This document shows, piece after piece, positions 26,689 to 35,184 of a stretch of DNA of 64,000 bases; within the stretch, counting starts at the first letter, position 1; each line of letters opens with the position of its first letter. A program made the translations under genes and the position numbers. The stretch covers positions 124,001 through 188,000 of the forward strand of contig NZ_LDQA01000028.1 of the NCBI RefSeq assembly GCF_001475935.1. Reading direction: 5' to 3'. The stretch is from Aureimonas ureilytica (GTDB lineage: Bacteria > Pseudomonadota > Alphaproteobacteria > Rhizobiales > Rhizobiaceae). The notes under the pieces are model-generated. The model was not told the DNA's origin and did not search any database. It worked only from the letters and a program-made list of their open reading frames with translations.

Positions 26689-27188
26689 GCCGCGTCCCTC
26701 CCCTTGGCGGTGCGGATCGCGTCCACGATGTTGGGATAGGCCGAACAGCGGCAGATATTGCCACTCATGCGCTCGGAAATCTCGGCGTCGGTGAGATCCA
26801 CCTCGCCGTCCAGCGTCTCGGTGACATGGCTCGGCCAGTTCTCCCCGGCTTCCTTCAACATGCCGACGGCCGAGACGATCTGACCCGGCGTGCAATAACC
26901 GCACTGGTAGCCGTCGTGATGCAGGAAGCTTTCCTGCATCGGGTGCAGATGGCCGGGCTCACCCAGACCTTCGATCGTCGTGATCGCGTCGCCCTCGTGC
27001 ATGATGGCGAGGGTCAGGCAGGAATTGATCCGCCGGCCGTTGACGAGAATTGTGCAGGCGCCGCACTGGCCGTGGTCGCAGCCCTTCTTCGTTCCCGTCA
27101 GCGCCAGATGCTCACGCAGAGCGTCGAGCAGCGAGGTCCGGGGGTCGAGGTCCAACTCGTGGTCGGCTCCATTGACGTTCAGTCGCAT
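26685..27188 (-). CDS. paoA: [2Fe-2S] subunit of PaoABC-type aldehyde oxidoreductase
   Basis: 167 residues. The plant-type [2Fe-2S] motif is '[20 protein letters not shown]' with the fourth Cys in 'SCLTL'. The second cluster is in the C-terminal domain, 'CGYCTPGQI' and '[12 protein letters not shown]'. Transfers electrons from the Mo site. With the ATG at 27188 (AAGGAG 11 nt upstream) no TAT signal is visible, unlike periplasmic E. coli PaoA. The upstream TTG at 27227 would add 13 residues without making a twin-arginine signal either, so a cytoplasmic location is likely. Confidence 0.87.
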   Translation of the reverse strand: MRLNVNGADHELDLDPRTSLLDALREHLALTGTKKGCDHGQCGACTILVNGRRINSCLTLAIMHEGDAITTIEGLGEPGHLHPMQESFLHHDGYQCGYCTPGQIVSAVGMLKEAGENWPSHVTETLDGEVDLTDAEISERMSGNICRCSAYPNIVDAIRTAKGRDAA

Positions 27189-27325
27189 GACCGATGCCGC
27201 TCCTTGTAACGTTTCCAGATTGGACAACGCAGCTAGGGCGGGTTGGGTGCATGGAAATCCGCGAGGCGGATCGTCAGGGGTGACCTTTTGTCTTCAAACG
27301 CTTAGGCACGACCGAACACAGACGC

Positions 27326-28486
27326 TTAGAAGCCGTCCGTCAGCTCGCTCGGGGCGGGCTGCGCGCGGCCGGGCGGCAGGGCGAGACGCCCGCCGGTCAT
27401 CGGCTCGGGCGCGCCTGTCGTGGTCGGGAAGCTGATCGGCAGGCCGCGCAACGAGCGCACGGCGAGATAGGCGAAGCATTCGGCCTCCACCGTGTCGCCA
27501 CGCAGGCCCAGCGCGTCGGCATTCTCGACCTCGACATGCGCGCGTTCGGCGATCTCGCGCATCAGAACCGGATTGCGCCGCCCACCACCGGCGACGACAA
27601 GCCGCGTCGGCCGATGCGGCAGAAGATCGAGCGCGCGGCCCACCATGCCGGCCGTCACGGCAGTCAGCAACGCCGCGCCATCCTCGGTGGACAGGCCCTC
27701 CGCCATGGCGGCGGAAAAGTCGTTGCGGTCGAGCGATTTCGGATAGGGCCTCACACAATAGGGGTTGGCGAGAATCGAGGCGAGTCTCGCCTCGTCCACA
27801 TGGCCCTTGGCGGCCGCCACGCCGTCGCGGTCCATCTCGGCGCCCAGGCGTCGGCCCATCCAGTCGTTGAGCGGGGCGTTGGCCGGGCCGGTGTCGAAGG
27901 CCTGCATCGAACCGTCGGCCGCGACCCAGGTCACGTTGGCGACACCGCCGAGATTGAGAAAGGCCGTCTCCTCGCCCGCGCCGATCCGCCGCAAAAGCGC
28001 GCGGTGATAGAGCGGCGCGAGCGGAGCACCCTGCCCGCCGGCCGCGACATCGGCCGAGCGGAAATCATAGACCACGGGAATGCCGAGCCGATCGGCCATC
28101 AGCTGGCCGTCTCCGAGCTGGCGCGTCGCGCCCAGCCGCTCGGGCGTGCGCGCCCGGTGCAGGACGGTTTGCCCATGGAAGCCGATCACCCCGACATCCT
28201 CGGCCGAGATGCCCTCGTCCTCCATCATCGCGGCGATGGCGTCGGCCTGGGCGATCGTCAGCGCGCGCTCGGCCTCGGCGAAGATCTCCGGCTCCGGCCC
28301 TTCGAAACCCCATTCGGCGGCTTCGGCCAGGGTTTCCTTCAGAAGAGGACGGATGTCGCGGCGATAGGGGGCGAGCAGGGTCGGGCCGAATTCCTCGATC
28401 CGCTCGCCGTCCGTGCGCAGCATGGCGATGTCGACATTTCCGTCCAACACCGTTCCGGTCATCAGACCGATCGCCCAGATCGCCAT
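27326..28486 (-). CDS. anmK: Anhydro-N-acetylmuramic acid kinase
   Basis: 386 residues. AnmK converts anhydro-MurNAc, released during cell-wall turnover, to MurNAc-6-phosphate. Signatures: '[17 protein letters not shown]' (the ATP loop, usually GLMSGTSxDG), '[14 protein letters not shown]', '[13 protein letters not shown]', '[15 protein letters not shown]' and '[15 protein letters not shown]'. The ATG at 28486 has GAGG 7 nt upstream. Cell-wall recycling fits with the peptidoglycan genes elsewhere in the window, but it is not in an operon with them. Confidence 0.92.
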   Translation of the reverse strand: MAIWAIGLMTGTVLDGNVDIAMLRTDGERIEEFGPTLLAPYRRDIRPLLKETLAEAAEWGFEGPEPEIFAEAERALTIAQADAIAAMMEDEGISAEDVGVIGFHGQTVLHRARTPERLGATRQLGDGQLMADRLGIPVVYDFRSADVAAGGQGAPLAPLYHRALLRRIGAGEETAFLNLGGVANVTWVAADGSMQAFDTGPANAPLNDWMGRRLGAEMDRDGVAAAKGHVDEARLASILANPYCVRPYPKSLDRNDFSAAMAEGLSTEDGAALLTAVTAGMVGRALDLLPHRPTRLVVAGGGRRNPVLMREIAERAHVEVENADALGLRGDTVEAECFAYLAVRSLRGLPISFPTTTGAPEPMTGGRLALPPGRAQPAPSELTDGF

Positions 28487-28585
28487 GGCTGCCCTCGAAT
28501 CACTCACGAAAATGCTGCATGTGATGGCAGGCAGGCTTCGCGCCAAGCTGACCTGACGCTTTTCGCGGTGAGAGCCAAGTCACGC

Positions 28586-29437
28586 CTAGCTAACGATCGC
28601 GCGATCCGTCACCCGCCGCCAGGACGTTCCGTCGCTGAAGGCCAGGACCGCGCCACCCGCCTCATCCGAAACATGGACGATCTGCCCAGCGCCAGCGGAG
28701 GCCGCCGGCAGGGACGCCTTGGCATAGCTGCCGACGCGCAAGGCTCCGCCGAGGTCGAGTGCGCAGACCGGCGCTTCGCTTCGCCCGATAGCGACACGGC
28801 CCGAGCCGGCCGCAACGCGCACAGCATCGCGAAAGCTTGCCCCATCGGCCGAGACGCGAATCGTCAGGTCGTCGGAGCCCGTCAGGCCGATCTCGGCACG
28901 GCCCGACCAGTTGGTCTGGAACAGGACCGAGGCCGTCCGGCCGCTCGCGGCCTTGTTGATGATCTTTCGCGCGTCGCCGCTGCCGGGCGTTCGGGCGTCA
29001 TGCGTCAGAAGTTCGCTATCGGCGGCAACGGTGAGGCGGTTCGTGCCGGTCGCATCCGCGTTGATGCCCAGCCGATCCGCCTGCCGTGGGCGGAACGGGC
29101 GGTCGGTCCAGCCGGCTCCATCGAACAGAAGAAACGCACCGGTATCCCCAACATAGGCCACCTGCCCCCCGACCGGGCTCACCTCCACGAAGCCGCCATC
29201 CTCGAACAGGGCGAGCGAGCCCGCTTTCATCGCCGCCCAGCGCGCGCCCTTGGCCGAGGACGGCAGAATGTAAAGCTCGCCCTCCTTGGCGCTGGCCGGC
29301 TCCTGCGCCAGCGTCGCCGAGACGACGGCGGTCTGCACGAGCACATCGAGCCGGCGCATCGCGTCGTTCACGGTGACGTGCTTTTGCGCCTGCTGCGGCA
29401 GAACGAAGGGAAGGTCGAGGCGGGGCGAGGCAGACAT
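28586..29437 (-). CDS. DUF2793 domain-containing protein (GTA/phage tail-fibre related)
   Basis: 283 residues. The N-terminal ~100 residues form the DUF2793 domain: 'LPFVLPQQAQKHVTVNDAM', 'EGELYILPSSAKGARW', 'VGDTGAFLLFDGAGW'. The remainder is a beta-rich, fibre-like repeat region. DUF2793 proteins are associated with gene transfer agents and phage tails in Alphaproteobacteria, yet this gene stands alone, 23 kb from the GTA head cluster and before the prophage. The start has AAGGACG upstream. Confidence 0.8.
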   Translation of the reverse strand: MSASPRLDLPFVLPQQAQKHVTVNDAMRRLDVLVQTAVVSATLAQEPASAKEGELYILPSSAKGARWAAMKAGSLALFEDGGFVEVSPVGGQVAYVGDTGAFLLFDGAGWTDRPFRPRQADRLGINADATGTNRLTVAADSELLTHDARTPGSGDARKIINKAASGRTASVLFQTNWSGRAEIGLTGSDDLTIRVSADGASFRDAVRVAAGSGRVAIGRSEAPVCALDLGGALRVGSYAKASLPAASAGAGQIVHVSDEAGGAVLAFSDGTSWRRVTDRAIVS

Positions 29438-29533
29438 GGCGGCGCGTCCTTGGCACGGGTTTCATCGCGCCGAGCTTAGGTTCGCGCCGTCAGGGCGGGG
29501 ATAGATGGGGGATAGTTCGCGGAGAGTTTCGCC

Positions 29534-30496
29534 TCAGTGCGGCGTCGCCTCGTCCACGATCTGCACCGCATCCGGCGCACCGGACACCGCAGCGGCCCCC
29601 GAAGCCGTGGTCGAGACGGCCAATTTCTGCTCGCGCAGGAAAATGAACACGCCCGACGCCGTGATGATCGCCGCGCCGAGAAGCAGGCTGACCCTCGGCG
29701 TTTCCCCAAACAACACCACGCCGAACAGAATCGCCCAGACGATCAGCGTGTACTGATAGGGCACGACGACGGAGGCCGGCGCGATCAGGAGCGAGCGGTT
29801 GACGCAGACATGCGCCACCATGGACACGATGCCGAGCAGGCAGAGAAAGCCGAGGTCGAAGGTGCTCGGATGCACCCAGCCGATCGGCGCCAGCACCATG
29901 CCGGCGATCAGCGCGGCACTTGTCTGCCAGGCGATCAGCGTCACCTCCCCGCTCTTGGCGAGAATGCGCGTCGAGATCATCAAAAGCGCGTAGCAGAAGC
30001 TCCCGCCGACCGCGATCAGCGCGGGCCAGCCGGCATTCACGAGGTCCGGCCCGAGCGCGACGAGCACGCCCACGAAACCGCAAAGCACCGCGCTCCAGCG
30101 CACCCAGCCGACGCGCTCCTTCAGAATCAGGGCCGACAGCGCCGTCACATAGATCGGCCCGGCCAGATAGAAGGTCATGACATTGGCGAGCGGAAGATAG
30201 CTCAGCGCCCAGTAGAAGAAGCCGACCTCCAGCGTCGAGCCCAGAGCGCGCGCGATCTGGAGCCTCGGTCGGGTCGGCCGGATCACGCGGCCCCAGCCCT
30301 CGCGCTGGACGAAGGGAGCGACCACGATCAGCGCCGCGATGCTGCGCAGGAGCAGAACCTGGCCGACCGTATAGGTGCTGACCAGCCATTTACCCATCGC
30401 GTCGTTCACCGCGAACAAGAACACGCCCAAGAGCATGAAACCGACGCCCAGAAGCGCGTTGGACGAGGCGGGAGAGGAAGCGGGCTGCGAACTCAT
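29534..30496 (-). CDS. DMT/EamA family transporter
   Basis: 320 residues with about ten transmembrane helices in two EamA repeats. The first half includes 'GVGFMLLGVFLFAVNDAMGK' and 'LPLANVMTFYLAGPIYVTAL'; the second includes 'PASVVVPYQYTLIVWAILFG' and 'LLLGAAIITASGVFIFL'. Probably exports a small metabolite; family members move amino acids or other compounds, and substrate cannot be inferred. Confidence 0.9.
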   Translation of the reverse strand: MSSQPASSPASSNALLGVGFMLLGVFLFAVNDAMGKWLVSTYTVGQVLLLRSIAALIVVAPFVQREGWGRVIRPTRPRLQIARALGSTLEVGFFYWALSYLPLANVMTFYLAGPIYVTALSALILKERVGWVRWSAVLCGFVGVLVALGPDLVNAGWPALIAVGGSFCYALLMISTRILAKSGEVTLIAWQTSAALIAGMVLAPIGWVHPSTFDLGFLCLLGIVSMVAHVCVNRSLLIAPASVVVPYQYTLIVWAILFGVVLFGETPRVSLLLGAAIITASGVFIFLREQKLAVSTTASGAAAVSGAPDAVQIVDEATPH

Positions 30497-30609
30497 GACG
30501 GACGGACATCCAGGCGGGCACGCGCTTCGGGCATGAAGCGCAGGTTGCGCCTATACCCTCGGCGGCATGGTTCCAAGCGGAATCGCGACCTCGATCGGCG
30601 GCTGCTTCG

Positions 30610-31221
30610 TTAGCTGTGTTCGGGCCGCTCGGCGCGGGCCTCGCGGAAGGCGCGGCTGAGATAGGGCGAGCCGGCCAGCCCGAATCGCCAGGGCTGTTCC
30701 ACGCCCTTGGTGATGCCGATTCGCGGCCCCGTCACCAGCCGGTGCGGGCCGACCGGCGCCGTCAGGCGAAAGGGTGGTATGGACAAATCGAGGCCGTCCT
30801 GACCCCGATCGATCCCGAGCGCCTGGGTCAACCGCCCTGGCCCCGAGCACAGGAGCTTTGGCGCGTGCGTCCCCCTCCGCTCGGCCATCACCTCCAGTCC
30901 CGCCAAAGGCTCCAGCGCCCGAATCAGAACGGCGCTGCCGCGTGTCCCGGCATCGCAGACGATATTGAGGCACCAATGAATGCCATAGGAACGGTAGACA
31001 TAGGCGCGCCCGACCGGGCCGAACATGGCGCGGTTGCGCTCGGTCTCGCCGCGAAAACTGTGCGAGGCCGGATCGTCCGCCCGGTAAGCCTCCGTTTCCA
31101 CGATGCGCCCGCCGACGCCCCGCCAGAACAGCCCCGCTCCGATCAGCCGCGCGGCCAGCGTCACCGCATCGAGGGCCAGCCATTCGGCCGGGAAAAGAGG
31201 AGCATCAGCGGCGTCGGACAT
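30610..31221 (-). CDS. DNA-3-methyladenine glycosylase, AAG/MPG family
   Basis: 203 residues. Removes alkylated purines in base-excision repair. The AAG signature is clear: 'GRIVETEAYRADDPASHS' with the catalytic Glu in ETEAY, 'RAYVYRSYGIHWCLNIV' with the intercalating-loop Tyr region, and 'RGSAVLIRALEPL' and 'SGPGRLTQALGI'. It is the last chromosomal protein gene before the tRNA and prophage. Confidence 0.9.
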   Translation of the reverse strand: MSDAADAPLFPAEWLALDAVTLAARLIGAGLFWRGVGGRIVETEAYRADDPASHSFRGETERNRAMFGPVGRAYVYRSYGIHWCLNIVCDAGTRGSAVLIRALEPLAGLEVMAERRGTHAPKLLCSGPGRLTQALGIDRGQDGLDLSIPPFRLTAPVGPHRLVTGPRIGITKGVEQPWRFGLAGSPYLSRAFREARAERPEHS

Positions 31222-31318
31222 GCGGGCTCGGATCGTTCGATGGGCATTGCCTGCAAGTCAGCCTCCCTTGCAGGGCTTTCAACCCGATTTTCTCCGGTCG
31301 AGAAGCAAAGGAAGCGTC

Positions 31319-31348
31319 TTGACAGGAAGCGCCATCGATCCGTATATG
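31319..31348 (+). promoter_or_regulatory. Sigma-70-type promoter for tRNA-Met
   Basis: TTGACA (31319-31324), 18-bp spacer, TATATG (31343-31348). It is oriented toward the tRNA gene about 65 bp downstream. Confidence 0.6.
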
Positions 31349-31413
31349 CCGCCCATGCTCGAACGGCCCAACGGCCACGGGCGCTTGCGGCGATACGCCG
31401 CTTGTTTTGAAGT

Positions 31414-31490
31414 GGCAGTGTAGCTCAGCTGGTTAGAGCGTCGGATTCATAACCCGAAGGTCGGTGGTTCAAGTCCACCCACCGCCACCA
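31414..31490 (+). tRNA. tRNA-Met (anticodon CAT), prophage attachment site
   Basis: 77 nt ending in an encoded CCA. Acceptor GGCAGTG pairs with CACCGCC except for an A4:C69 mismatch. The D-stem is GCTC/GAGC, the anticodon loop TTCATAA, and the T-arm GGTGG-TTCAAGT-CCACC. G1:C72 pairing indicates an elongator rather than an initiator; a lysidine-modified tRNA-Ile2 is a less likely alternative. Phage genes begin right after it, so its 3' end is the probable attL core. Confidence 0.88.
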
Positions 31491-31637
31491 TTCAAACCTC
31501 AGTAAAAGCAATGAGTTAGCTGCTTATTGGCGTTAAAGCCGTATCGGTGGCATGTCGCATCTTGTTACGCTCCAATTCCCTTGAATTACCGGGGTTTCCC
31601 GGCAGCCTCGGCTAATCCGTGCAACATGGAACGCGAC

Positions 31638-31916
31638 ATGTCGCATGGTCTCCTACCACGTCAGCGGGATATCGACGCGACAGATGAGATGCGAGAGCCG
31701 TTGCGAGATCGGTTAAGCCGTGCTCATGAGGACGAACAAGCGACGAGGTCGGTGGCATACGTTCTCATGCTGCGAAGAGAAGCGGCTAGGGGCAACCTTG
31801 TTATTAAGCGAACCATCGGCAGGGATTTCCTCACTCCAGCAGCGATCGAAGCAATGAGAGAGCGGTGCCGGGTCTCATCTGTTGATTGTAGGGGTCCGTC
31901 GAAGTCCGCAGCCTAG
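31638..31916 (+). CDS. Small hypothetical protein, first gene of cassette beside attL
   Basis: About 92 residues from the ATG at 31638 (another ATG at 31626). Charged and helical; 'IDATDEMREPLRDRLSRAHE' and a C-terminal 'RDFLTPAAIEAMRERCRV' that resembles short DNA-binding helices. It ends 6 bp before the next gene. It lies just inside the tRNA. Role unknown; an excisionase-like or regulatory role is speculation. Confidence 0.45.
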   Translation: MSHGLLPRQRDIDATDEMREPLRDRLSRAHEDEQATRSVAYVLMLRREAARGNLVIKRTIGRDFLTPAAIEAMRERCRVSSVDCRGPSKSAA

Positions 31917-31922
31917 ACTTCA

Positions 31923-33116
31923 ATGTACGATTATGCTCGTTTCAACCGTATGGACGAACGATCAATCGCAGCAGTTGAAGATATGGATGAAACTGGGCAC
32001 CTGCCGCAGGCTGTCGAGCCGCTGCAGGAGGCGGGGGTCGACACATCCAATGAAGGCGAGCATCATTCTAGGCTTGTGTTCCTCAACCATATGATAAGCT
32101 CGAGCCGTAGCCGTGCCGCCCAAGAGCACAAGCCTCCGCTTCACAGTGCGGACGAATTGCTACGATTCCTCGAACGTCGAGTGCAACAAGGTTTCGCAAT
32201 CGAGTTCTTCGACGCGGAGCGCAACGACTCAAACGACGATGCTGAACGCGTAAAGGATGGCGTCGGAAGCGATTTCATTCGGCTTAAGAAGATCACCTTC
32301 ACAGAAGTTAACAGTCGTCGTTATGCCACTCTCCTCTTCGACGCAGTGGATCAAGCGATCCGTTCTATGCCGGTCCTTCATGTTGTAAGCATGAAAGGCC
32401 GGGATATCGCTGGCGACGAGCACGAGCGGGGCTCTTTCTCTGCCCACGTCGTCGTGCGCTTGCCGAGTGGAGACGACCGCGACGATGGCACGTATCGCTG
32501 CGTGGTGGAGTCGGTTGCGGGTATCAGCCGCCGGACAATTGGAACATTCTTTCGACGACAGTTGCGACGAGTAGCAAAGCTAAATGGCTTCGAATTCCCT
32601 ATTCCTAGGGAAGGAAAACGAGGTCCAAAGAAACCTGGCAGCGCTAAATACCATCCTGATCTCACTTTGGTGGCTGACGTAAGTCGGGCGATGGCAGGGA
32701 TCGACCGGGAGGTATCCCAAATGGTTTTCACCAAGCGTTCGGAGCGGCAAACGATTGCCGACCAAACCGAGGTAATTCAGGACGAAGTCGTTGCAGACGT
32801 TGAATTGCGCATATCTGCGAAGCAAGGGCCCTCCGACCCTAACGAACGGAAAGGTTGGCTGCTGACCTTGCGTCGAATCTACGAGGAACGCGGCTTCAAG
32901 ACACGCCTGTTTTTCAAACATCGTAGCGGTAAATCTACCAGCGGTTCCCTACATGATGGAATGGACGCCGCCACCGATATGCTCTTGTGTCCAAAGGAAG
33001 AGATTGTCACTGAAGGCGCACCGCGGAAGTGGGTCGACGAAATTCAGACCGATGTTCGTGACGCAATGATAGCTCTGCTTGATCGGGACGAACTATGGAA
33101 TCGCAACGCCGCGTAG
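31923..33116 (+). CDS. Hypothetical protein, partner of four-helix membrane protein
   Basis: 397 residues, soluble, not recognised. It begins with an acidic region. The central part has alternating strands ('RLKKITFTEVNSRRYATLLF', 'GSFSAHVVVRLPSGDDRD', 'TYRCVVESVAGISRRTIG') and the C-terminal part is 'VADVELRISAKQGPSD', 'GWLLTLRRIYEERGFKTRLF'. Lower GC than the chromosome. Its 3' end overlaps the membrane-protein gene by 22 bp, suggesting coupled translation. The position next to attL and the soluble-plus-membrane pairing suggest a phage-exclusion or defence function, which is inference. Confidence 0.6.
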   Translation: MYDYARFNRMDERSIAAVEDMDETGHLPQAVEPLQEAGVDTSNEGEHHSRLVFLNHMISSSRSRAAQEHKPPLHSADELLRFLERRVQQGFAIEFFDAERNDSNDDAERVKDGVGSDFIRLKKITFTEVNSRRYATLLFDAVDQAIRSMPVLHVVSMKGRDIAGDEHERGSFSAHVVVRLPSGDDRDDGTYRCVVESVAGISRRTIGTFFRRQLRRVAKLNGFEFPIPREGKRGPKKPGSAKYHPDLTLVADVSRAMAGIDREVSQMVFTKRSERQTIADQTEVIQDEVVADVELRISAKQGPSDPNERKGWLLTLRRIYEERGFKTRLFFKHRSGKSTSGSLHDGMDAATDMLLCPKEEIVTEGAPRKWVDEIQTDVRDAMIALLDRDELWNRNAA

Positions 33117-33697
33117 GTCTTCCCGATATCCACCATGGACGCGCACGACGTCGATCGCCGCTGCTCGCCCCTCTACGCTACCTTTGGATTGAGGCAGCCA
33201 CCAAGACGCGTTACGATTTCATTCTGCCAACGATCGTTGGGCTTTGTCTTTGGGGCTCTTACAACCTTGCTGGTTCACGCATTACCGTATTTGGGGCCGA
33301 CGGGTTTCTTATTGATTTGCAGGGGCTGCTCCAAATGGCAGTGCCATTCTTGATCGGAGCGCTGGCAACAGTTGCGATGGCGTCGCCAGGGGAGGCAATC
33401 GATCGACGGCTTACAGGGGCACCTGTGACGTTGGACGGCGCAATGCTGACAACAAGGCAGTTCGTTTGCTACCTTCTCGGTTATCTCTCTTTCCTGGGTT
33501 TTTCTCTCCTCATATTCATAATAACCATAAAAGCTTTTCGTGAACCAGTTAGTTGGATCGTTCTTGGAACCCGATGGGCTGAGATCGCGGTGCAACAGTT
33601 AACAGCGGGCGTATTTTCGTTGCTACTCGCCTCATTTTGCTTGACAACGTTTTGGGCGCTGTTTTTTCTTACGGACGTTGTCAATCGACGTATTTAA
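33095..33697 (+). CDS. Four-helix membrane protein, partner of the preceding gene
   Basis: 200 residues with four predicted transmembrane helices, about 41-59 (FILPTIVGLCLWGSYNLAG), 78-97 (LLQMAVPFLIGALATVAMA), 122-146 (FVCYLLGYLSFLGFSLLIFI) and 165-192 (LTAGVFSLLLASFCLTTFW). The N-terminus is basic. The start lies inside the previous gene. No family recognised; effector or anchor of the cassette is a reasonable guess. Confidence 0.6.
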   Translation: MESQRRVGLPDIHHGRARRRSPLLAPLRYLWIEAATKTRYDFILPTIVGLCLWGSYNLAGSRITVFGADGFLIDLQGLLQMAVPFLIGALATVAMASPGEAIDRRLTGAPVTLDGAMLTTRQFVCYLLGYLSFLGFSLLIFIITIKAFREPVSWIVLGTRWAEIAVQQLTAGVFSLLLASFCLTTFWALFFLTDVVNRRI

Positions 33698-33857
33698 TTT
33701 TACTTGGCAAAATTGCGCACTGGACGATAGCTAAAGCGTTTCGAGGGATGCCAAAGGCCAGCGTGACCAGTGAATGGCCGGCTGGCTGATCGGCTTTGCG
33801 CATGAAAACGGCCGGAAGGCCAACGCGCCCTCCGCGCAGCGCTCCTGCCGCCTCTCT

Positions 33858-34184
33858 CCTCAGACCAACGACACCCGCGTCATCGTGTGCTGGGCGTCCC
33901 GCATGGTGGAGAGCATGTGGCAGGAGGGCGGCGTCTACACGAAATGCGGCGGAATGCTGGAAGACCTATGCGACGCGGGCCGGGAGCAGGCGGACCTCTT
34001 CGTCGCAACTGACAGCCGAGGCGCAGACCTGATGTCGGTCATGGACGCGATGAACTCCCGCTATGGACACGAGACGCTGGCGCTCGGGACGGTGGGGATC
34101 GGCGCGCAATCATTCGACACAAAGCGGGCGATGAAAAGCCCTGCGTAGACCACCAGGCTGACAGAGCTGCCGATCGCACGGTAG
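33858..34184 (+). pseudogene. umuC: UmuC (DNA polymerase V catalytic subunit) C-terminal remnant
   Basis: The translated frame shows 'VYTKCGGMLEDLCDAGREQA', 'DLFVATDSR', 'LMSVMDAMNSRYGHETLALG' and 'MKSPA', then an in-frame TAG at 34146-34148, then TTRLTELPIAR and a second stop. This is the C-terminal part of UmuC, whose normal end reads SPxYTTRWDELPxxR; the stop replaces the expected Tyr codon. The polymerase domains are missing. Not functional. Confidence 0.75.
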
Positions 34185-34232
34185 CTTTTCTACAGCAGGG
34201 TGGAACGCTGTGCGGTTGCCGCAGTTACGCCA

Positions 34233-34261
34233 TTGACAATATGCCAAAAATGGCATAGCGA
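34233..34261 (+). promoter_or_regulatory. Promoter and palindromic operator of the toxin-antitoxin operon
   Basis: TTGACA (34233-34238), 17-bp spacer, TAGCGA (34256-34261). The spacer contains the palindrome ATGCCA-AAAA-TGGCAT (34241-34256), so a repressor bound there would block RNA polymerase. This is the usual autoregulation layout for type II systems. Confidence 0.55.
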
Positions 34262-34351
34262 TAAAAATGCTAAGGGGAGGTCACACCATGCCGAGAAGCA
34301 AAGACACCAAACGATACAGAGACGGGGTGAGCCGTCCTGGGAGGGTAAAGC

Positions 34352-34744
34352 ATGCCGAAAGAAGTCTTCTGGATGGGGAACAGTCGCGCATCAATCCGTG
34401 CATTCCCGCGTGAGGTAAAGCAGGAAGTCGGCTTTGCTTTGGATCTCGCCCAGAAAGGTGAGAGAGCAATCAATTCTATCCCACTGTCGCATTTCGGCAG
34501 CGGAGGAGTTATCGAAGTTGTTTCTGACTTCGATACAGATACATACCGGGCAGTGTACACGGTATGTTTAGAAAATGCCGTGTACGTACTTCATGCGTTC
34601 CAGAAGAAGTCTACGTCTGGCAGAAAAACACCAAAGCGTGAGATGGACCTTGTTAGAGCTCGCTTAAAGGCGGCGAAGGCAGATCATGCTGCGCGGCTAG
34701 TAGACAGAAATAAGGAGAAAGCTAATGCCAGAAGTGAGAGATGA
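34352..34744 (+). CDS. RelE/HigB-type toxin (phage Gp49-like family)
   Basis: 130 residues. 'ASIRAFPREVKQEVGFALDL', 'VIEVVSDFDTDTYRAVYTV', 'YVLHAFQKKSTSGRKTPKRE' and 'MDLVRARLKAAKAD' are characteristic of HigB/Gp49-like toxins, which cleave mRNA on the ribosome. It overlaps the antitoxin gene by 20 bp, in the toxin-first order of HigBA. Confidence 0.85.
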   Translation: MPKEVFWMGNSRASIRAFPREVKQEVGFALDLAQKGERAINSIPLSHFGSGGVIEVVSDFDTDTYRAVYTVCLENAVYVLHAFQKKSTSGRKTPKREMDLVRARLKAAKADHAARLVDRNKEKANARSER

Positions 34745-35078
34745 CACGGTCATCATCGAGCGAGGCTCTGGCAATGTTTTCGATGACCTTGGGATCGAAA
34801 GAGACCCTGTAGATGAATTAAAGGCAGCTATAGCCTTTCACATCACCCGGACAATCAAGGATCGAAAACTAACGCAGGTTCAGGTTGCTGCAATTCTAGA
34901 CACCGATCAAGCGAAGGTCTCGAAAATCACCCGTGGGCGCTTGGACACGTTCACGGTTGATCGGCTGTTCAACTATCTATTCGCTCTCGGTTTCGATGTT
35001 GACATGAACCTGCGTAAGAGCCCGAACGCAGTTGGCCGATTTCGTGTGAATTCGGAACCTGTGAAAGTCGCGATCTGA
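34725..35078 (+). CDS. XRE-family HTH antitoxin (HigA-like)
   Basis: 117 residues. The helix-turn-helix lies at about 47-85 ('LTQVQVAAILDTDQAKVSKI' then 'TRGRLDTFTVDRLFNYLFAL'). It neutralises the upstream toxin and probably represses the operon through the ATGCCA/TGGCAT palindrome. It ends 106 bp from the convergent late region; that gap contains an imperfect GAGCCGG/CCCGGCTC hairpin near 35096-35126. Confidence 0.85.
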   Translation: MPEVRDDTVIIERGSGNVFDDLGIERDPVDELKAAIAFHITRTIKDRKLTQVQVAAILDTDQAKVSKITRGRLDTFTVDRLFNYLFALGFDVDMNLRKSPNAVGRFRVNSEPVKVAI

Positions 35079-35184
35079 AATAGCAGAGACTTTGGTGAGC
35101 CGGAGGAGGTCGCCTCTCCCGGCTCTCGATAACAAGAATGGATATGGCAACCACGTTGTTCGGCTTGGCCACGAATGCGTAGCA

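Noticed and set aside
27536-29479. A long plus-strand frame opposite anmK and the DUF2793 gene
   Set aside because: It spans two well-supported genes and the intergenic region; no motif.
31923-33697. Assignment of the cassette to the Kiwa defence system
   Set aside because: Only the idea of a four-helix protein with a soluble partner is shared; order is reversed and I cannot see KwaB (DUF4868) sequence features.
34200-34418. Small plus-strand frame overlapping the toxin-antitoxin promoter
   Set aside because: It runs through the operator and overlaps the toxin start in another frame; no ribosome-binding site.
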